64,000 bases of DNA from assembly GCA_943373175.1 (NCBI GenBank), contig CALSBM010000001.1, positions 58,836-122,835 on the forward strand. The letters run 5' to 3'. The notes under the pieces were generated by a model. It made no database searches and was not told where the DNA came from. It was given only the letters and a program-made list of their open reading frames with translations. The position numbers and the translations under genes are program-made. How positions within the stretch are numbered: position 1 is the first letter of the stretch; each line of letters starts with the position of its first letter. The stretch is from JAIXUI01 sp943373175 (lineage in GTDB: Bacteria; Bacteroidota; Bacteroidia; UBA7662; JAIXUI01). Below are positions 41,775 to 51,506 of the stretch, piece by piece.

Positions 41775-44738
41775 ATGAAACCAGCCTTTATTGTCCGCTC
41801 AATGCGATGGTTACTTTTAATGCTTGCTTTACCTTTTTGGGTTAGTAGTGCTGTGCCAAAACATCAGTTCGGCTCTTTACCTAAAACGTGGTTTTATCCC
41901 ACAATTAACAGCCGGCAATCGCTTTGGCAGGGGCGTTGGAATGGCGTTCAGGTTCATATTACCCGAGAAGATATCCGATTGTCCTGGCTGAATCCGAATG
42001 ACGTAAAGAGGATGCATAATGCAGGGCCGATTGCAATGAGAGAGAAAAATTTTAAAGGGAGCGCCCTGTTTATCCGGTTTCCAGAATCTTTTCAACTATT
42101 CCCGGAACCTGCCGGAAAGCCTGGATTTGCTGTTAATTTCTATACAGAAAGAGGAACAGAAAACGCTACAACAACCGATGCTTGGATAACCCGAAACCTT
42201 TGGCCTGGTGTAGATTTTCGGTTGGAGGCAAAGGGAGAAACCTTGAAATCTTCTTTTTTTCTTAACGCAGGGATTACTCCTGATCGAGTAAAGTGGAGGT
42301 ATGAAGGAGCGAAAAGCGTAAGCATTGTTGAAGAAAAGGTTGTGATCTTAACCGAAGACGGAATCTTAGAAGAACAAAGTCCGGTGGCATATCAGGTAAT
42401 CAATGGAAAGAGGAAAGAAATACCGGCGGCATTTACACTTAATCAGGGCACAATCGGGTTTAAACTGCTTCAAGCATTTGATCCCACAGAGCCACTGGTT
42501 TTAGACCCTTCGTTAGTGTTTTCCTCCTACTCAGGTTCTTTATCCGATAACTGGGGCTTTACTGCAACTCCCGGTCCTGATGGACGGCTTTTTTCTGGGG
42601 GAGTTTCCTTTGGCCCCGGTTTTCCGGTAACTCCTGGCGCGTTTCAGTCTAATTTTCAGGGCATTCCATCCGGCGCTAGCAATTATGATGTAGCCATATT
42701 GGCATTTAACCCTCAAGGAGACAGCTTGTTGTGGGCTACTTATCTGGGGGGCACAAACATCGAAGCCCCTCATTCCATGATTGCCAGAGAAATGGACACC
42801 TCTCTGTATATTATGGGAACCACTTACAGTGCTAATTTCCCGAGGGGAAAGCATCCTTGGGACTCTACTTTTAATGGAAATTGCGATTTGTTTATCGCAC
42901 ACTTCTCTTCGACAGGTCAATTAATAAACACCACATTTTTGGGAGGAAGTGCTAACGATGGATTAAACGACTCTCCCACCCTTGGCCCGAATTACGGCGA
43001 TTGGTACAGGGGAGAAATAGGCCTGGATCACGACGGAAGGGTTTTCGTGGGTTCCTGCTCAAAAAGCCCAGATTTCCCTACGTCCATAAACGCCTTTCAA
43101 TCGGCTAAGAATGCAGCATTAGATGGAATCGTTGCCGTATTCAATCAGGAACTCAGTCAACTGGAAATGGCCACTTTCATAGGCGCAGAAGGAGAGGATG
43201 CTGTTTTCAGTATTAAACCGTTACCAGCACCATCTACTTCCTTAGTAGTTGGAATGGTAAGCACCGGAAGTTTACCGATAGTAAGTCAATCTGCCATCAC
43301 CCAGAAACCAGGAGGTGTAGATGGGTATGTAGCCATCTTAACCGGTAATGGAAAAACCCTTCGCTCGAGTTCGTGGTTTGGCAGCAGTTTGGAAGATTGG
43401 GTTTTTTTTGTTGAAACGAATCCCGAAGGAAATGTATATCTGAATGGTCAAACTAATGGTAATGTACCTCGAGTTGGCAATTGCTATCATGTTCCCAACT
43501 CAGGGCAATTTATCGCTTGCTTCGATAGTTCATTGGCGGTTTTGAAATGGAGTGGAAACTATGGCAGTGGTAGAGGGGTGGTTGACATGGTCCCCACAGC
43601 TTTTTTGGTCGATGATTGCGGAAAAGTTTATATCAGTGGCTCAACCGGAAAGATTTCTATTCCTCAAATAGAAGGCCCTCGTAACCTGCCGCTCACTGCC
43701 GACTCGCTGATGGGTTCTGCCAATGGATACGATTTTTACATGGCTTGTTGGAGTGCTGGCTTCGACAGCCTCTTGTTTGCGACGTATTATGGAGGGCCGA
43801 TTAGCCAGGAACATGTGGATGGCGGAACCTCCCGGTTTGATAAGAAAGGCGTTATCTATCAAAGCGTTTGTGCCGGCTGTGGAGGACGAAGTGATTTTCC
43901 TGTTAGCAGCGGATCGGTAGTTAGCCCGGTAAACCGTGCACTAAACTGTAACAATGCGGTAATCAAACTCGCCTTTCAAAAGTCAAACCCCATTATTGCC
44001 GATTTCTTTTTCCAAAATCAAGCACCGTTATGCCCTCCATTTTCTCCCGTAATGGTTAATCCTACGATTTCATTGCCGGGAACAAGCTGGCAATGGACTA
44101 CTTCAGATGGGCAACAGTCAACGGATAGTTTGCCAAATTTTCTCTTCAGTCAACCCGGAAATTACTCCATAAAACTAAGGGTAACGAACCTTCAGAATTG
44201 TAATCGTTCCGTTGAGGTTACAAGACAGTTGAAAATAAATGAAAACCCTCAGCAATTTCTGCCTTTTAAAGACACCTGTCTATGTAAAGGAGAGCCACTA
44301 ATGCTTAGCGTTCCGGATCGATTTCCCTTTTTTAACTGGTCGGGAACAGCAAATGAACAGGTTCGTCAATTGTATGTGATTCAGGGGGGTACTTTTATTC
44401 TCTCGGTAACCGATAGCAACGGCTGTAAAGGTTCAGACAGCCTTTTGATACAGATGCTTCCATGTTCTGGAGAAGGCTATAACGTGTTTACGCCTAATCA
44501 GGATGGGTTGAATGACGAGTTTCATCCTGTGCCTGATAATAAACAAGGGACATCTTGGGAAGTACTCAACCGCTGGGGGCAGCGTGTTTTTTCATCAACT
44601 GACACGCGGATTTTCTGGAACGGCAAGTTCGACAATGAAGGCCCCTTGTTGGAAGAATCGGTTTATTTCTATCGAGTTAGCACAAATCTTTGTGGAAAAA
44701 TCAGAGAATGGAGAGGAAGGGTGATGTTGCTGAGGTGA
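41775..44738 (+). CDS. Large secreted protein with SBBP-like beta-propeller, PKD-like domain and T9SS type B sorting domain
   Basis: 987 residues. The signal peptide is about 1-26. The N-terminal region (30-235) resembles the all-beta domain often placed before SBBP repeats in Bacteroidota. A propeller-like part (about 250-730) has recurring blocks such as AILAFNPQGDSLLWATYLGG and its relatives. A PKD-like sandwich is at 760-850 (WQWTTSDGQQSTDSLPNFLF). The last 85 residues are a gliding-motility-associated C-terminal domain, with NVFTPNQDGLNDEFHPV and ending in WRGRVMLLR, directing type IX export. There is no catalytic motif. It could be an adhesin or binding protein. Confidence 0.88.
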   Translation: MKPAFIVRSMRWLLLMLALPFWVSSAVPKHQFGSLPKTWFYPTINSRQSLWQGRWNGVQVHITREDIRLSWLNPNDVKRMHNAGPIAMREKNFKGSALFIRFPESFQLFPEPAGKPGFAVNFYTERGTENATTTDAWITRNLWPGVDFRLEAKGETLKSSFFLNAGITPDRVKWRYEGAKSVSIVEEKVVILTEDGILEEQSPVAYQVINGKRKEIPAAFTLNQGTIGFKLLQAFDPTEPLVLDPSLVFSSYSGSLSDNWGFTATPGPDGRLFSGGVSFGPGFPVTPGAFQSNFQGIPSGASNYDVAILAFNPQGDSLLWATYLGGTNIEAPHSMIAREMDTSLYIMGTTYSANFPRGKHPWDSTFNGNCDLFIAHFSSTGQLINTTFLGGSANDGLNDSPTLGPNYGDWYRGEIGLDHDGRVFVGSCSKSPDFPTSINAFQSAKNAALDGIVAVFNQELSQLEMATFIGAEGEDAVFSIKPLPAPSTSLVVGMVSTGSLPIVSQSAITQKPGGVDGYVAILTGNGKTLRSSSWFGSSLEDWVFFVETNPEGNVYLNGQTNGNVPRVGNCYHVPNSGQFIACFDSSLAVLKWSGNYGSGRGVVDMVPTAFLVDDCGKVYISGSTGKISIPQIEGPRNLPLTADSLMGSANGYDFYMACWSAGFDSLLFATYYGGPISQEHVDGGTSRFDKKGVIYQSVCAGCGGRSDFPVSSGSVVSPVNRALNCNNAVIKLAFQKSNPIIADFFFQNQAPLCPPFSPVMVNPTISLPGTSWQWTTSDGQQSTDSLPNFLFSQPGNYSIKLRVTNLQNCNRSVEVTRQLKINENPQQFLPFKDTCLCKGEPLMLSVPDRFPFFNWSGTANEQVRQLYVIQGGTFILSVTDSNGCKGSDSLLIQMLPCSGEGYNVFTPNQDGLNDEFHPVPDNKQGTSWEVLNRWGQRVFSSTDTRIFWNGKFDNEGPLLEESVYFYRVSTNLCGKIREWRGRVMLLR

Positions 44739-44769
44739 GGATAACGCCATAAAGTGAGCAGAACACGTT

Positions 44770-44777
44770 TACCTTTG
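44770..44777 (+). promoter_or_regulatory. Predicted -7 promoter box of the psd-msbA-glycosyltransferase operon
   Basis: TACCTTTG at 44770-44777 exactly matches TAnnTTTG and lies 4 bases before the psd ATG at 44782. If used, the transcript would be nearly leaderless. A clear -33 TTTG is absent at 19-21 bases. Confidence 0.4.
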
Positions 44778-44781
44778 CGAC

Positions 44782-45441
44782 ATGTTTATCCACCGAGAAG
44801 GTCATGTGATTCTGCTGATCGTGATAGTAGTTCTGGTTGTTTTAAACCTTGTTGTGCACCATTTCTGGGGGCATAACAAAGGGTTGATGTATGTTTCCTA
44901 TGGTTTATCGGCCATAATCTTTCTGATGTTCGCTCAATTTTTCAGAAATCCAACTCGCCAAACTGAGGTGAACCAACACCATGTAATTGCGCCGGCAGAT
45001 GGTAAAATTGTCATCATTGAAGAGGTTGAAGAACCGGAGTATTTCAAAGGAAGAAGGTTGCAGGTTTCCATCTTTATGTCTCCCATAAATGTTCACGTCA
45101 ACCGTAATCCAGTATCAGGAATCGTAAGATACTTTAAATACCATCCGGGAGACTATCTCGTTGCCTGGCATCCCAAATCTTCAACCTTAAATGAGCGGAC
45201 AACAGTTGTCGTTAGAAACGAAGCCGGTATAGAAGTACTGTTTCGCCAGATTGCCGGTGCTTTAGCAAGAAGGATATGTTGGTATGTGAAAGAAGGTGAT
45301 TCGGTGAAACAAGGGGAAGAATTTGGCTTTATTAAGTTCGGTTCCCGAATTGATGTTTACCTGCCACCTGGAACTCCTGTGGATGTTTCAATTGGCCAAA
45401 AGGTTACAGGCGGAGAAACAGTACTTGCGCACTTTAACTAA
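44782..45441 (+). CDS. psd: Phosphatidylserine decarboxylase family protein
   Basis: 219 residues. Two N-terminal hydrophobic stretches (about 8-25 and 33-52) anchor it. The conserved VIAPADGKIV block, MSPINVHVNRNPVSG, and the pyruvoyl-forming Gly-Ser site near 186-187 in FIKFGSRIDVYLP mark the PSD-B-like decarboxylases, which convert phosphatidylserine to phosphatidylethanolamine. The final Ser becomes the pyruvoyl group after self-cleavage. It shares one base with the msbA start (TAATG), the first gene of the operon. Confidence 0.9.
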   Translation: MFIHREGHVILLIVIVVLVVLNLVVHHFWGHNKGLMYVSYGLSAIIFLMFAQFFRNPTRQTEVNQHHVIAPADGKIVIIEEVEEPEYFKGRRLQVSIFMSPINVHVNRNPVSGIVRYFKYHPGDYLVAWHPKSSTLNERTTVVVRNEAGIEVLFRQIAGALARRICWYVKEGDSVKQGEEFGFIKFGSRIDVYLPPGTPVDVSIGQKVTGGETVLAHFN

Positions 45442-47267
45442 TGAAGGTATTCTGGCGATTGCTTCAGTTTGCCAAGCCATTTGGACTTTTTTTACCCCAG
45501 TATGGCCTTCTGGCTACTCTTAGCGTTGCATTTGGCATTCTTAACTTTACCCTACTGGTTCCTCTTTTGGATGTATTGTTCAATACAGCAGAAGTTCCGG
45601 TATTGCCTGCAACTGCCCCGGCTTTATGGAGTGTAGAGGGCATCAAGGCGCTTTTTTATAATTATTTTAACCAGATTCTCCTGAATAAGGGAAAGTTGGG
45701 TGCACTCCAATTTGTCTGCATTGTCATTATTGTATCAGTAATCCTTTCCAATACTTTTCGCTATTTCTCGGTAACAGTGCTCAATTCCATGAGAACCAGA
45801 ACAGTGCTCAACATGAGAAAAAGCCTGTATGAGAAAATTACCAGCCTTCACATCGGGTACTTTCACAATCGTCAGAAAGGCGACATTCTATCTCTTTTCT
45901 CAAGCGATGTATTAGAAATCGAAAACTCTATTGTTGGGTCACTAACAGTTTTACTGAAAGAATTGGTGATGCTGATAGGCTACTTTGTTGTACTGTTTTT
46001 TATTTCGATTAAACTGACTTTGTTCACCTTGCTGGTTTTTCCACTTGCTGGCTTGATGGTTTCGCTTATCAATAAGCGAATAAAGCAGTATGCGGTTAAC
46101 AGCCAAGAAGTACTGGGAAGTATTCTTACCACTATTGAAGAAACAGTATCCGGATTACGCATTATCAAAGCATTTAATGCCGAGTCTTTTGTGAATAACC
46201 GTTTCGAAGGACAGAATAAGCACTATCGATTTTTGCTTAAAAAACTGTGGAATAGAAGGGATTTGGCTTCGCCATTAAGTGAGATTCTTGGAGTTCTGAT
46301 TGTAGTTTCTGTGTTGCTTTATGGAGGCACTTTGGTCATTGATTCCAATTCTGACCTTAAGCCTTCAGAGTTTATAACCTTTATCCTGATTTATACTCAG
46401 GTAATGGCGCCGATTAAAAGTCTGGCAGGAACTGCAACTACCATTCAAAGGGGCGTTGCATCTGGAGAGCGCATCTTCCAATTGTTGGATAGCTCCAACC
46501 CTATTTCAAAGAATGAAAATGCAGCACCATTTACGGAATTCAAACACGAAATAGAATTTAGAAATGTTAGCTTTTCTTATGGAGAAAGAAAGGTGCTCGA
46601 AAATGTCAGTTTTGTCTTGCCTAAGGGGAAAATGCTGGCATTGGTTGGTCCATCAGGAAGTGGAAAGTCAACGCTTGCAGACCTCCTTCCTCGTTTTATT
46701 GAAGTTCAGAGCGGCCAAATCTTGATTGATGGCCGCGATGTGAAGGCGATGCGCCTACGAGACCTTCGTGCCTTGCTCGGAATAGTTACTCAAGAAAGCA
46801 TCTTATTTAATGACACAATAGAATCAAACATTCGATTCAACACCACAGCAAGCATAGCGGAGGTTGAAGATGCCGCACGAATTGCCCATGCAACGGAATT
46901 TATTCAGAAACTTCCGGAGAAAATGGAAGCGATAATAGGTGACCGAGGGGGAAAATTAAGCGGTGGCCAAAGGCAGCGCCTCAATATCGCCCGTGCTGTT
47001 CTTCGAAATCCTCCCGTACTTATTCTGGATGAAGCCACTTCAGCATTAGATACCGAATCCGAGAAATTAGTTCAAGACGCCCTTACTAAGCTTATGAATC
47101 AACGCACCTCGTTAGTAATTGCACACCGGTTAAGCACAATACAACATGCAGACGAAATTTTGGTACTTCAAGAAGGTAAAATCGTAGAGCGTGGCCGCCA
47201 CGAGGAGCTAAAGGCTGCAGGAGGGCTCTACTCCCGGATGATTAATATGCAAGGTTTCACGTCCTGA
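45441..47267 (+). CDS. ABC exporter, fused membrane and ATPase domains (MsbA-like)
   Basis: 608 residues. The type IV exporter membrane domain (about 20-335) has six hydrophobic helices. The ATPase domain starts near 365 with Walker A GPSGSGKST (about 401-409), the LSGGQRQRLNIARAV signature (from about 506), Walker B PVLILDEATSALD and the H-loop in IAHRLSTIQHADEI. Such half-transporters export lipid A or other hydrophobic molecules as homodimers. The link to psd and a glycosyltransferase suggests a lipid or glycolipid substrate (inference). The GT gene follows after 2 bases. Confidence 0.92.
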   Translation: MKVFWRLLQFAKPFGLFLPQYGLLATLSVAFGILNFTLLVPLLDVLFNTAEVPVLPATAPALWSVEGIKALFYNYFNQILLNKGKLGALQFVCIVIIVSVILSNTFRYFSVTVLNSMRTRTVLNMRKSLYEKITSLHIGYFHNRQKGDILSLFSSDVLEIENSIVGSLTVLLKELVMLIGYFVVLFFISIKLTLFTLLVFPLAGLMVSLINKRIKQYAVNSQEVLGSILTTIEETVSGLRIIKAFNAESFVNNRFEGQNKHYRFLLKKLWNRRDLASPLSEILGVLIVVSVLLYGGTLVIDSNSDLKPSEFITFILIYTQVMAPIKSLAGTATTIQRGVASGERIFQLLDSSNPISKNENAAPFTEFKHEIEFRNVSFSYGERKVLENVSFVLPKGKMLALVGPSGSGKSTLADLLPRFIEVQSGQILIDGRDVKAMRLRDLRALLGIVTQESILFNDTIESNIRFNTTASIAEVEDAARIAHATEFIQKLPEKMEAIIGDRGGKLSGGQRQRLNIARAVLRNPPVLILDEATSALDTESEKLVQDALTKLMNQRTSLVIAHRLSTIQHADEILVLQEGKIVERGRHEELKAAGGLYSRMINMQGFTS

Positions 47268-47269
47268 TA

Positions 47270-48250
47270 ATGCACATTGTATTAGTAGAGCGTAGCAAGC
47301 TGCCTGCCCTACACTATGGGGGAACAGAAAGAGTGGTTTGGTGGCTGGCTAAAGGACTTCATTCTGCTGGTCATAAGGTTACGTTGGTAGCAGGAAAGGG
47401 ATCGTATTGTCCGTATGCTAAAGTTCTGGAATGGGTTGACGATATAACCTTGCCGAAGCAAATTCCCTCGGATGCCGATTTAGTCCATTTTCATTTTCCT
47501 TGGAAAGGAGAGCTTAAGAAGCCATATTTATTTACTGTGCACGGTAATGGACAACCCGGACAGCAATTTTCTATTAACAGCATTTTTGTTTCAGAAAATC
47601 ATGCAGAAAGGCATGGTGCAACGGCCTTTGTTTATAATGGGTTAGACCCTGCTGATTATCCTGGTTTCCGGGATAGCAAGCCTGCTGGTTATATGCATTT
47701 TTTAGGGCATGCTGCTTGGAAAGTTAAAAACTTGAAAGGAGCTATTGAGGTCACTCGGCTTGCCAATCAATCGTTGAAGGTGGGCGGTGGCTATCGCTTA
47801 AATCTTAATATGGGTATTCGGTTTTATCCACATACTCATGTTCGTTTTTGGGGTATGGTTGGTGGTGAAAAAAAAGATCGATTATTGAGAAATTCTAGAG
47901 CACTAGTATTTCCAGTTCGCTGGCACGAACCTTTTGGATTGGCCATTACAGAAAGCATGCTTTATGGAAATCCGGTTTTTGGCACTCCTTATGGCTCATT
48001 GCCAGAACTGGTTAGCCGCGAAGCCGGTTACCTTTCGGATTCTGCTTCTGATCTTGCTTTAGCATTAAAAGAGTGGCCTGCTTTTTCTCGAACTAAAATC
48101 AAGGAATGGGTGCTTGAGAATGCAACTTATGAGTCCATGACCAATAAATACCTAAAGCATTATACTACGGTACTTGAAGGGAAAATGCTCAATGCACGCT
48201 TGCCAGAAAAAGTGACTAACGAAGAAGGATTGCTTTTCTGGAAAAGCTAA
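47270..48250 (+). CDS. Glycosyltransferase, GT4-like
   Basis: 326 residues with a GT-B fold layout: N-terminal acceptor half with LPALHYGGTERVVWWLAKGL and GHKVTLVAGKG, and C-terminal donor half with ALVFPVRWHEPFGLAITESM, the E(x7)E type motif of GT4 enzymes, followed by GNPVFGTPYGSLPELV. The substrate is unknown. Its position after msbA and psd suggests membrane glycolipid or surface-glycan synthesis. It ends next to, and converges on, the regulatory unit on the minus strand. Confidence 0.88.
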   Translation: MHIVLVERSKLPALHYGGTERVVWWLAKGLHSAGHKVTLVAGKGSYCPYAKVLEWVDDITLPKQIPSDADLVHFHFPWKGELKKPYLFTVHGNGQPGQQFSINSIFVSENHAERHGATAFVYNGLDPADYPGFRDSKPAGYMHFLGHAAWKVKNLKGAIEVTRLANQSLKVGGGYRLNLNMGIRFYPHTHVRFWGMVGGEKKDRLLRNSRALVFPVRWHEPFGLAITESMLYGNPVFGTPYGSLPELVSREAGYLSDSASDLALALKEWPAFSRTKIKEWVLENATYESMTNKYLKHYTTVLEGKMLNARLPEKVTNEEGLLFWKS

Positions 48251-49189
48251 TTAGTAGATTTCATCAAAAATATCTTCCAAGGACTCAAAAAGCAGCTTGC
48301 AGAACATTGGGCTTTTATTGAGTAAACTGCTACTTCGAATTTTCAACTCAAATACGCGGTGATAATAGCGTGCAACATGAGGGTCATTGGTTGAAAGCAC
48401 GCCTAAACCCGGCATTGGCCAAAGTGTTTGGCCTCTATCCCCGTTTAACAGGCAGGCTACAGGGCGAGTAATGCCAAACTGCGTGAGATAAATTTGACTG
48501 CGTTGTTGTTGGCATGAAGCCACATCTTTTAACTTTTGAAGTACCTGCCAAGCCTGCTCCTTCATACGATTAGCTCCAACAGGGTCTCGACGTTGATGCC
48601 TGGATAATGCGGAGAGTATTAGCCTTAGTCCATCGATGCATTCACTTTTATCAATGATTAGATGAGATTTTCCAGTTCCAAACCAAATGTTCATCGCATT
48701 TTTACCCATGGTTAGCCAGGATTCTGCTTGTGCAACCTCTTGCTGATGAAATCGTGAGCCGCCAGTCATTAAGTGATACCTAAAAGTGGCCAACTCTGGA
48801 AACTCGAAATAGAGCAAGTTGGGGATTCCAGTGGTTTCCATATACCCAGAGGGCATGGTGCTTTTTGACCAAAGACGAATACTTTCTTCCAGAATCTTCC
48901 AGTAACCTTCCAAGGATAGGGGAGTCTCACTTGAGTGGGCTGAAAGCCGAAAACGGGAATGATGATGTCCGTCTGCCCCAGGGAGAATGAGCCGTTCTAA
49001 TTGAAGGGCTTCCTCAAAAAAAAGCGTAACGTCTCCGCGAATTTTACGATAGGCAGTCTTTTCTGAAATATTTAACGTACTGGCAACTACAGGGGCAAGT
49101 CGTATTCTCGACCCCAGGTTGTCCTGGAGTCGCTGGAAAAAAAGCTCCTGTTCGCCAAAATCCGGACTGCTTTTGCCTCTCTCCCTCAT
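48251..49189 (-). CDS. Hypothetical protein with N-terminal helix-turn-helix-like region
   Basis: 312 residues. Residues about 30-65 carry a possible DNA-binding helix-turn-helix (VVASTLNISEKTAYRKIRGD), and the rest is an all-alpha, mostly soluble region with no recognised motif; FHQQEVAQAESWLTMGK and FELKIRSSSLLNKS are typical. It is last of a three-gene unit with the response regulator and histidine kinase, 2 bases after the response-regulator stop. It could be a downstream regulator or a target protein. I do not recognise the family. Confidence 0.55.
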   Translation of the reverse strand: MRERGKSSPDFGEQELFFQRLQDNLGSRIRLAPVVASTLNISEKTAYRKIRGDVTLFFEEALQLERLILPGADGHHHSRFRLSAHSSETPLSLEGYWKILEESIRLWSKSTMPSGYMETTGIPNLLYFEFPELATFRYHLMTGGSRFHQQEVAQAESWLTMGKNAMNIWFGTGKSHLIIDKSECIDGLRLILSALSRHQRRDPVGANRMKEQAWQVLQKLKDVASCQQQRSQIYLTQFGITRPVACLLNGDRGQTLWPMPGLGVLSTNDPHVARYYHRVFELKIRSSSLLNKSPMFCKLLFESLEDIFDEIY

Positions 49190-49191
49190 AA

Positions 49192-49983
49192 TTAAGATTC
49201 CTTGATAGTTGTATTCGCTCCCTCCAATTGATTTAACTGGTACTTCTTTGGAGTCATACTAAACTCTTCACGAAAACACTTGCCAAAATATGCCGGGTTA
49301 GAAAATCCAGCCAAAAAACTAACTTCCGACACATTATGCAAATTACTCTTCAAAAGCGAAGTGGCATAGAGTAAACGGTATCGACGCATATATGCAACGG
49401 GCGTTAAGCCGGTGAGTTTTTTCATCTTACGTTCAAACTGCGCGTGTGTTACACTCATGTGTTGAGCAAGCTCTTCGATTTTCAAATCAATGTTGCTCAC
49501 ATTTGCTAACAGGTAAGCGTCTAAGTTGTCTAACCAGGGATCCTTGAACGGGTTTTCTTTATTAAAGCTATAGGAATCGCGGCTAACTAACTTGTTCACT
49601 AAGTTCCGACGTCCATCCAGAATGTTTCTAATCCGAGCTAAAAACTCGCGTGCTTTTATCGGTTTAGTGTAATAATGGTCGGCACCTGTTTCCCAACCTT
49701 TAATAATGTCGTTTTCTTCGTTTAGCGCGGTTAAAATTATTACCGGTATTGTAGCAGTTTTACTATGGCTCTTGATTCTTCGAGCAACTTCGTAGCCATT
49801 CATCCTTGGCATCATCAGGTCAGTTACAATTAAATCCGGAAGGTTTAGAAATGCTTTTTCAACGCCTTCTTCGCCGTCGCTTGCCTGAATAACCTGATAA
49901 TCTTCGCGAAGTATATCAGCGAGTAATTCACGCAACTGGTTGTTGTCCTCTATGAGGAGGATGCAATCTTTAGTTTTTTCCAT
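49192..49983 (-). CDS. Response regulator with AraC-type DNA-binding domain
   Basis: 263 residues. The receiver domain (about 6-125) has the phospho-acceptor D55 in LIVTDLMMPRMNGYEV, an acidic pair near 12-13 and the Lys/Pro switch in YYTKPIKARE. The C-terminal domain (about 160-255) has two helix-turn-helix units of the AraC family, the last being FREEFSMTPKKYQ. It would be phosphorylated by the adjacent histidine kinase and regulate transcription. The same layout is often fused to hybrid kinases in Bacteroidota; here it is separate. It shares one base with the kinase stop. Confidence 0.92.
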   Translation of the reverse strand: MEKTKDCILLIEDNNQLRELLADILREDYQVIQASDGEEGVEKAFLNLPDLIVTDLMMPRMNGYEVARRIKSHSKTATIPVIILTALNEENDIIKGWETGADHYYTKPIKAREFLARIRNILDGRRNLVNKLVSRDSYSFNKENPFKDPWLDNLDAYLLANVSNIDLKIEELAQHMSVTHAQFERKMKKLTGLTPVAYMRRYRLLYATSLLKSNLHNVSEVSFLAGFSNPAYFGKCFREEFSMTPKKYQLNQLEGANTTIKES

Positions 49984-51506
49984 TATTGAGCATTGTTTTT
50001 TAAAAGGGGAAAGTTTAAGTGAAAGGTTGTACCCAAATTGAGCTGGGATTCAAGGTCTATATGGCCTTTCTGCATGTCCACGAACTCTTTAACGATGTTC
50101 AAGCCAAGGCCGGTTCCGGGAATCCCGCTGGTGTTATGTCCTCGGAAGAATTTATTGAAAAGCATAGGCTGGTCTTCCTGAGGAATGCCAATTCCACGAT
50201 CCGCAACTTTAAGCTTAAGCGTTTTGCCATAATGCAGGGTTACCACCACATCGCCTTTTTCGGAGTACTTAAAAGCGTTAGAAACTAGGTTGAGCAGGAT
50301 GTGTTCCATCAATCTTCTATCGCCATAAACAGCGCGTTCGCTACCGTTTACTTTAATCTGAACTTCTCGGCCATCTTTTCTTTCTGTAAAATGTTGTTGG
50401 ATAACCTGCTGAACAACTTGAACCATTAAAATTGGCTGAGGATGGAATGTGATTTTTTGAGCATCAATTTTATCGGCGGTCAGGATGTTGCTGATAAGTT
50501 GTGTTAGACGGTCAATTTCAGATTCAATGATGCTTAAAGGACGCTGTAACGAGGCTATTACCTCTTCGCTTCCTTGCTTTTCGAGTCTCATTCGCATCAA
50601 ATCCACACAATTCATTATAGTGGCAAGTGGTGTCCTAAACTCATGTGACGCTGTACTGACAAAGCGGGTCTTCATTTCATTTAACTGAATTTGCTTTTCT
50701 AAGGAATTACTTAAAGACTCCTCTGCCTGCTTCCTCACGGTAATATCAATGCCATACCCAATGACCCGCTCCACTTCTCCCATGATATTCATTACGGGTC
50801 GAAAACGACGGATAACTGTTTTGGTACCCCCATCGCTTTGAGGAAAGGTTTCCTCAAACTCTACCATTTGCTTTATTGCTACTGCTTCATTGAAATAAGC
50901 TCTTCTACTTTCGGCAAAAGCAAGGGGTTTGTTGAAATACGCACAGTATTCAAAATCGTCCCTGTTTTTTAGCCATTCTCTAACTGCCGCACTTGCAACC
51001 GCATGCTGATTCAGATATAAGTAGCGATGATTCGGGCTGAATATCGCAACGTCTGCAGGCATGCTGTTAAGGATGCTTTCGTAAAAATCGCGTGTAGCAA
51101 AAATCTCCTTCTCTATTTCTTTGAACTTGTCGATGTTCTCAATAGTGCCAGATATCTTCAAAGACTGCCCTTCAACGTTAACAACTGTTGCATTCAAACG
51201 CACCCAAATGCTTGGCTGCATTTGATGGATAAGCCTGACCTCGATATTCAATTTCTCAGTATCTCCAAAAATCAAATCCTCCAAACGAGTGCGAAACCGC
51301 TCTCGATCCAAATAGCTGACATAGCGTATAAGCCGTTCAAAGCGAACTTGCTCCGCACTTATCCCCGTTAATGATTCCCAAGTGTTGTTGACGAACTGAA
51401 TCACACCCCGCTCATCGAGTAGGAAAAGGCAAATGCCGGATTTGTTCACGAGTAGCTCGTAAATACCGGGGTCGATGACCTTGGTGTTGATGGGTGCGCT
51501 GATCAT
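49983..51506 (-). CDS. PAS-domain sensor histidine kinase
   Basis: 507 residues, no membrane segment, so cytoplasmic. Two PAS/PAC modules cover about 10-130 and 140-260 (GVIQFVNNTWESLTG; YLYLNQHAVAS). The HisKA helix carries H288 in STASHEFRTPLATIMN. The ATPase domain has NLVSNAFKYSEKG (N box), DRGIGIPQEDQ (G1) and GIPGTGLGLNIVKEF (G2). It should detect an internal signal through the PAS domains and phosphorylate D55 of the neighbouring response regulator. It is first in the operon; upstream is a long intergenic region. Confidence 0.93.
   Translation of the reverse strand: MISAPINTKVIDPGIYELLVNKSGICLFLLDERGVIQFVNNTWESLTGISAEQVRFERLIRYVSYLDRERFRTRLEDLIFGDTEKLNIEVRLIHQMQPSIWVRLNATVVNVEGQSLKISGTIENIDKFKEIEKEIFATRDFYESILNSMPADVAIFSPNHRYLYLNQHAVASAAVREWLKNRDDFEYCAYFNKPLAFAESRRAYFNEAVAIKQMVEFEETFPQSDGGTKTVIRRFRPVMNIMGEVERVIGYGIDITVRKQAEESLSNSLEKQIQLNEMKTRFVSTASHEFRTPLATIMNCVDLMRMRLEKQGSEEVIASLQRPLSIIESEIDRLTQLISNILTADKIDAQKITFHPQPILMVQVVQQVIQQHFTERKDGREVQIKVNGSERAVYGDRRLMEHILLNLVSNAFKYSEKGDVVVTLHYGKTLKLKVADRGIGIPQEDQPMLFNKFFRGHNTSGIPGTGLGLNIVKEFVDMQKGHIDLESQLNLGTTFHLNFPLLKNNAQ

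Noticed and set aside
47824..47832. Perfect DnaA box TTATCCACA inside the glycosyltransferase gene
   Set aside because: A single copy in coding sequence (residues YPHT) without neighbours. Expected by chance about once in a window of this size.
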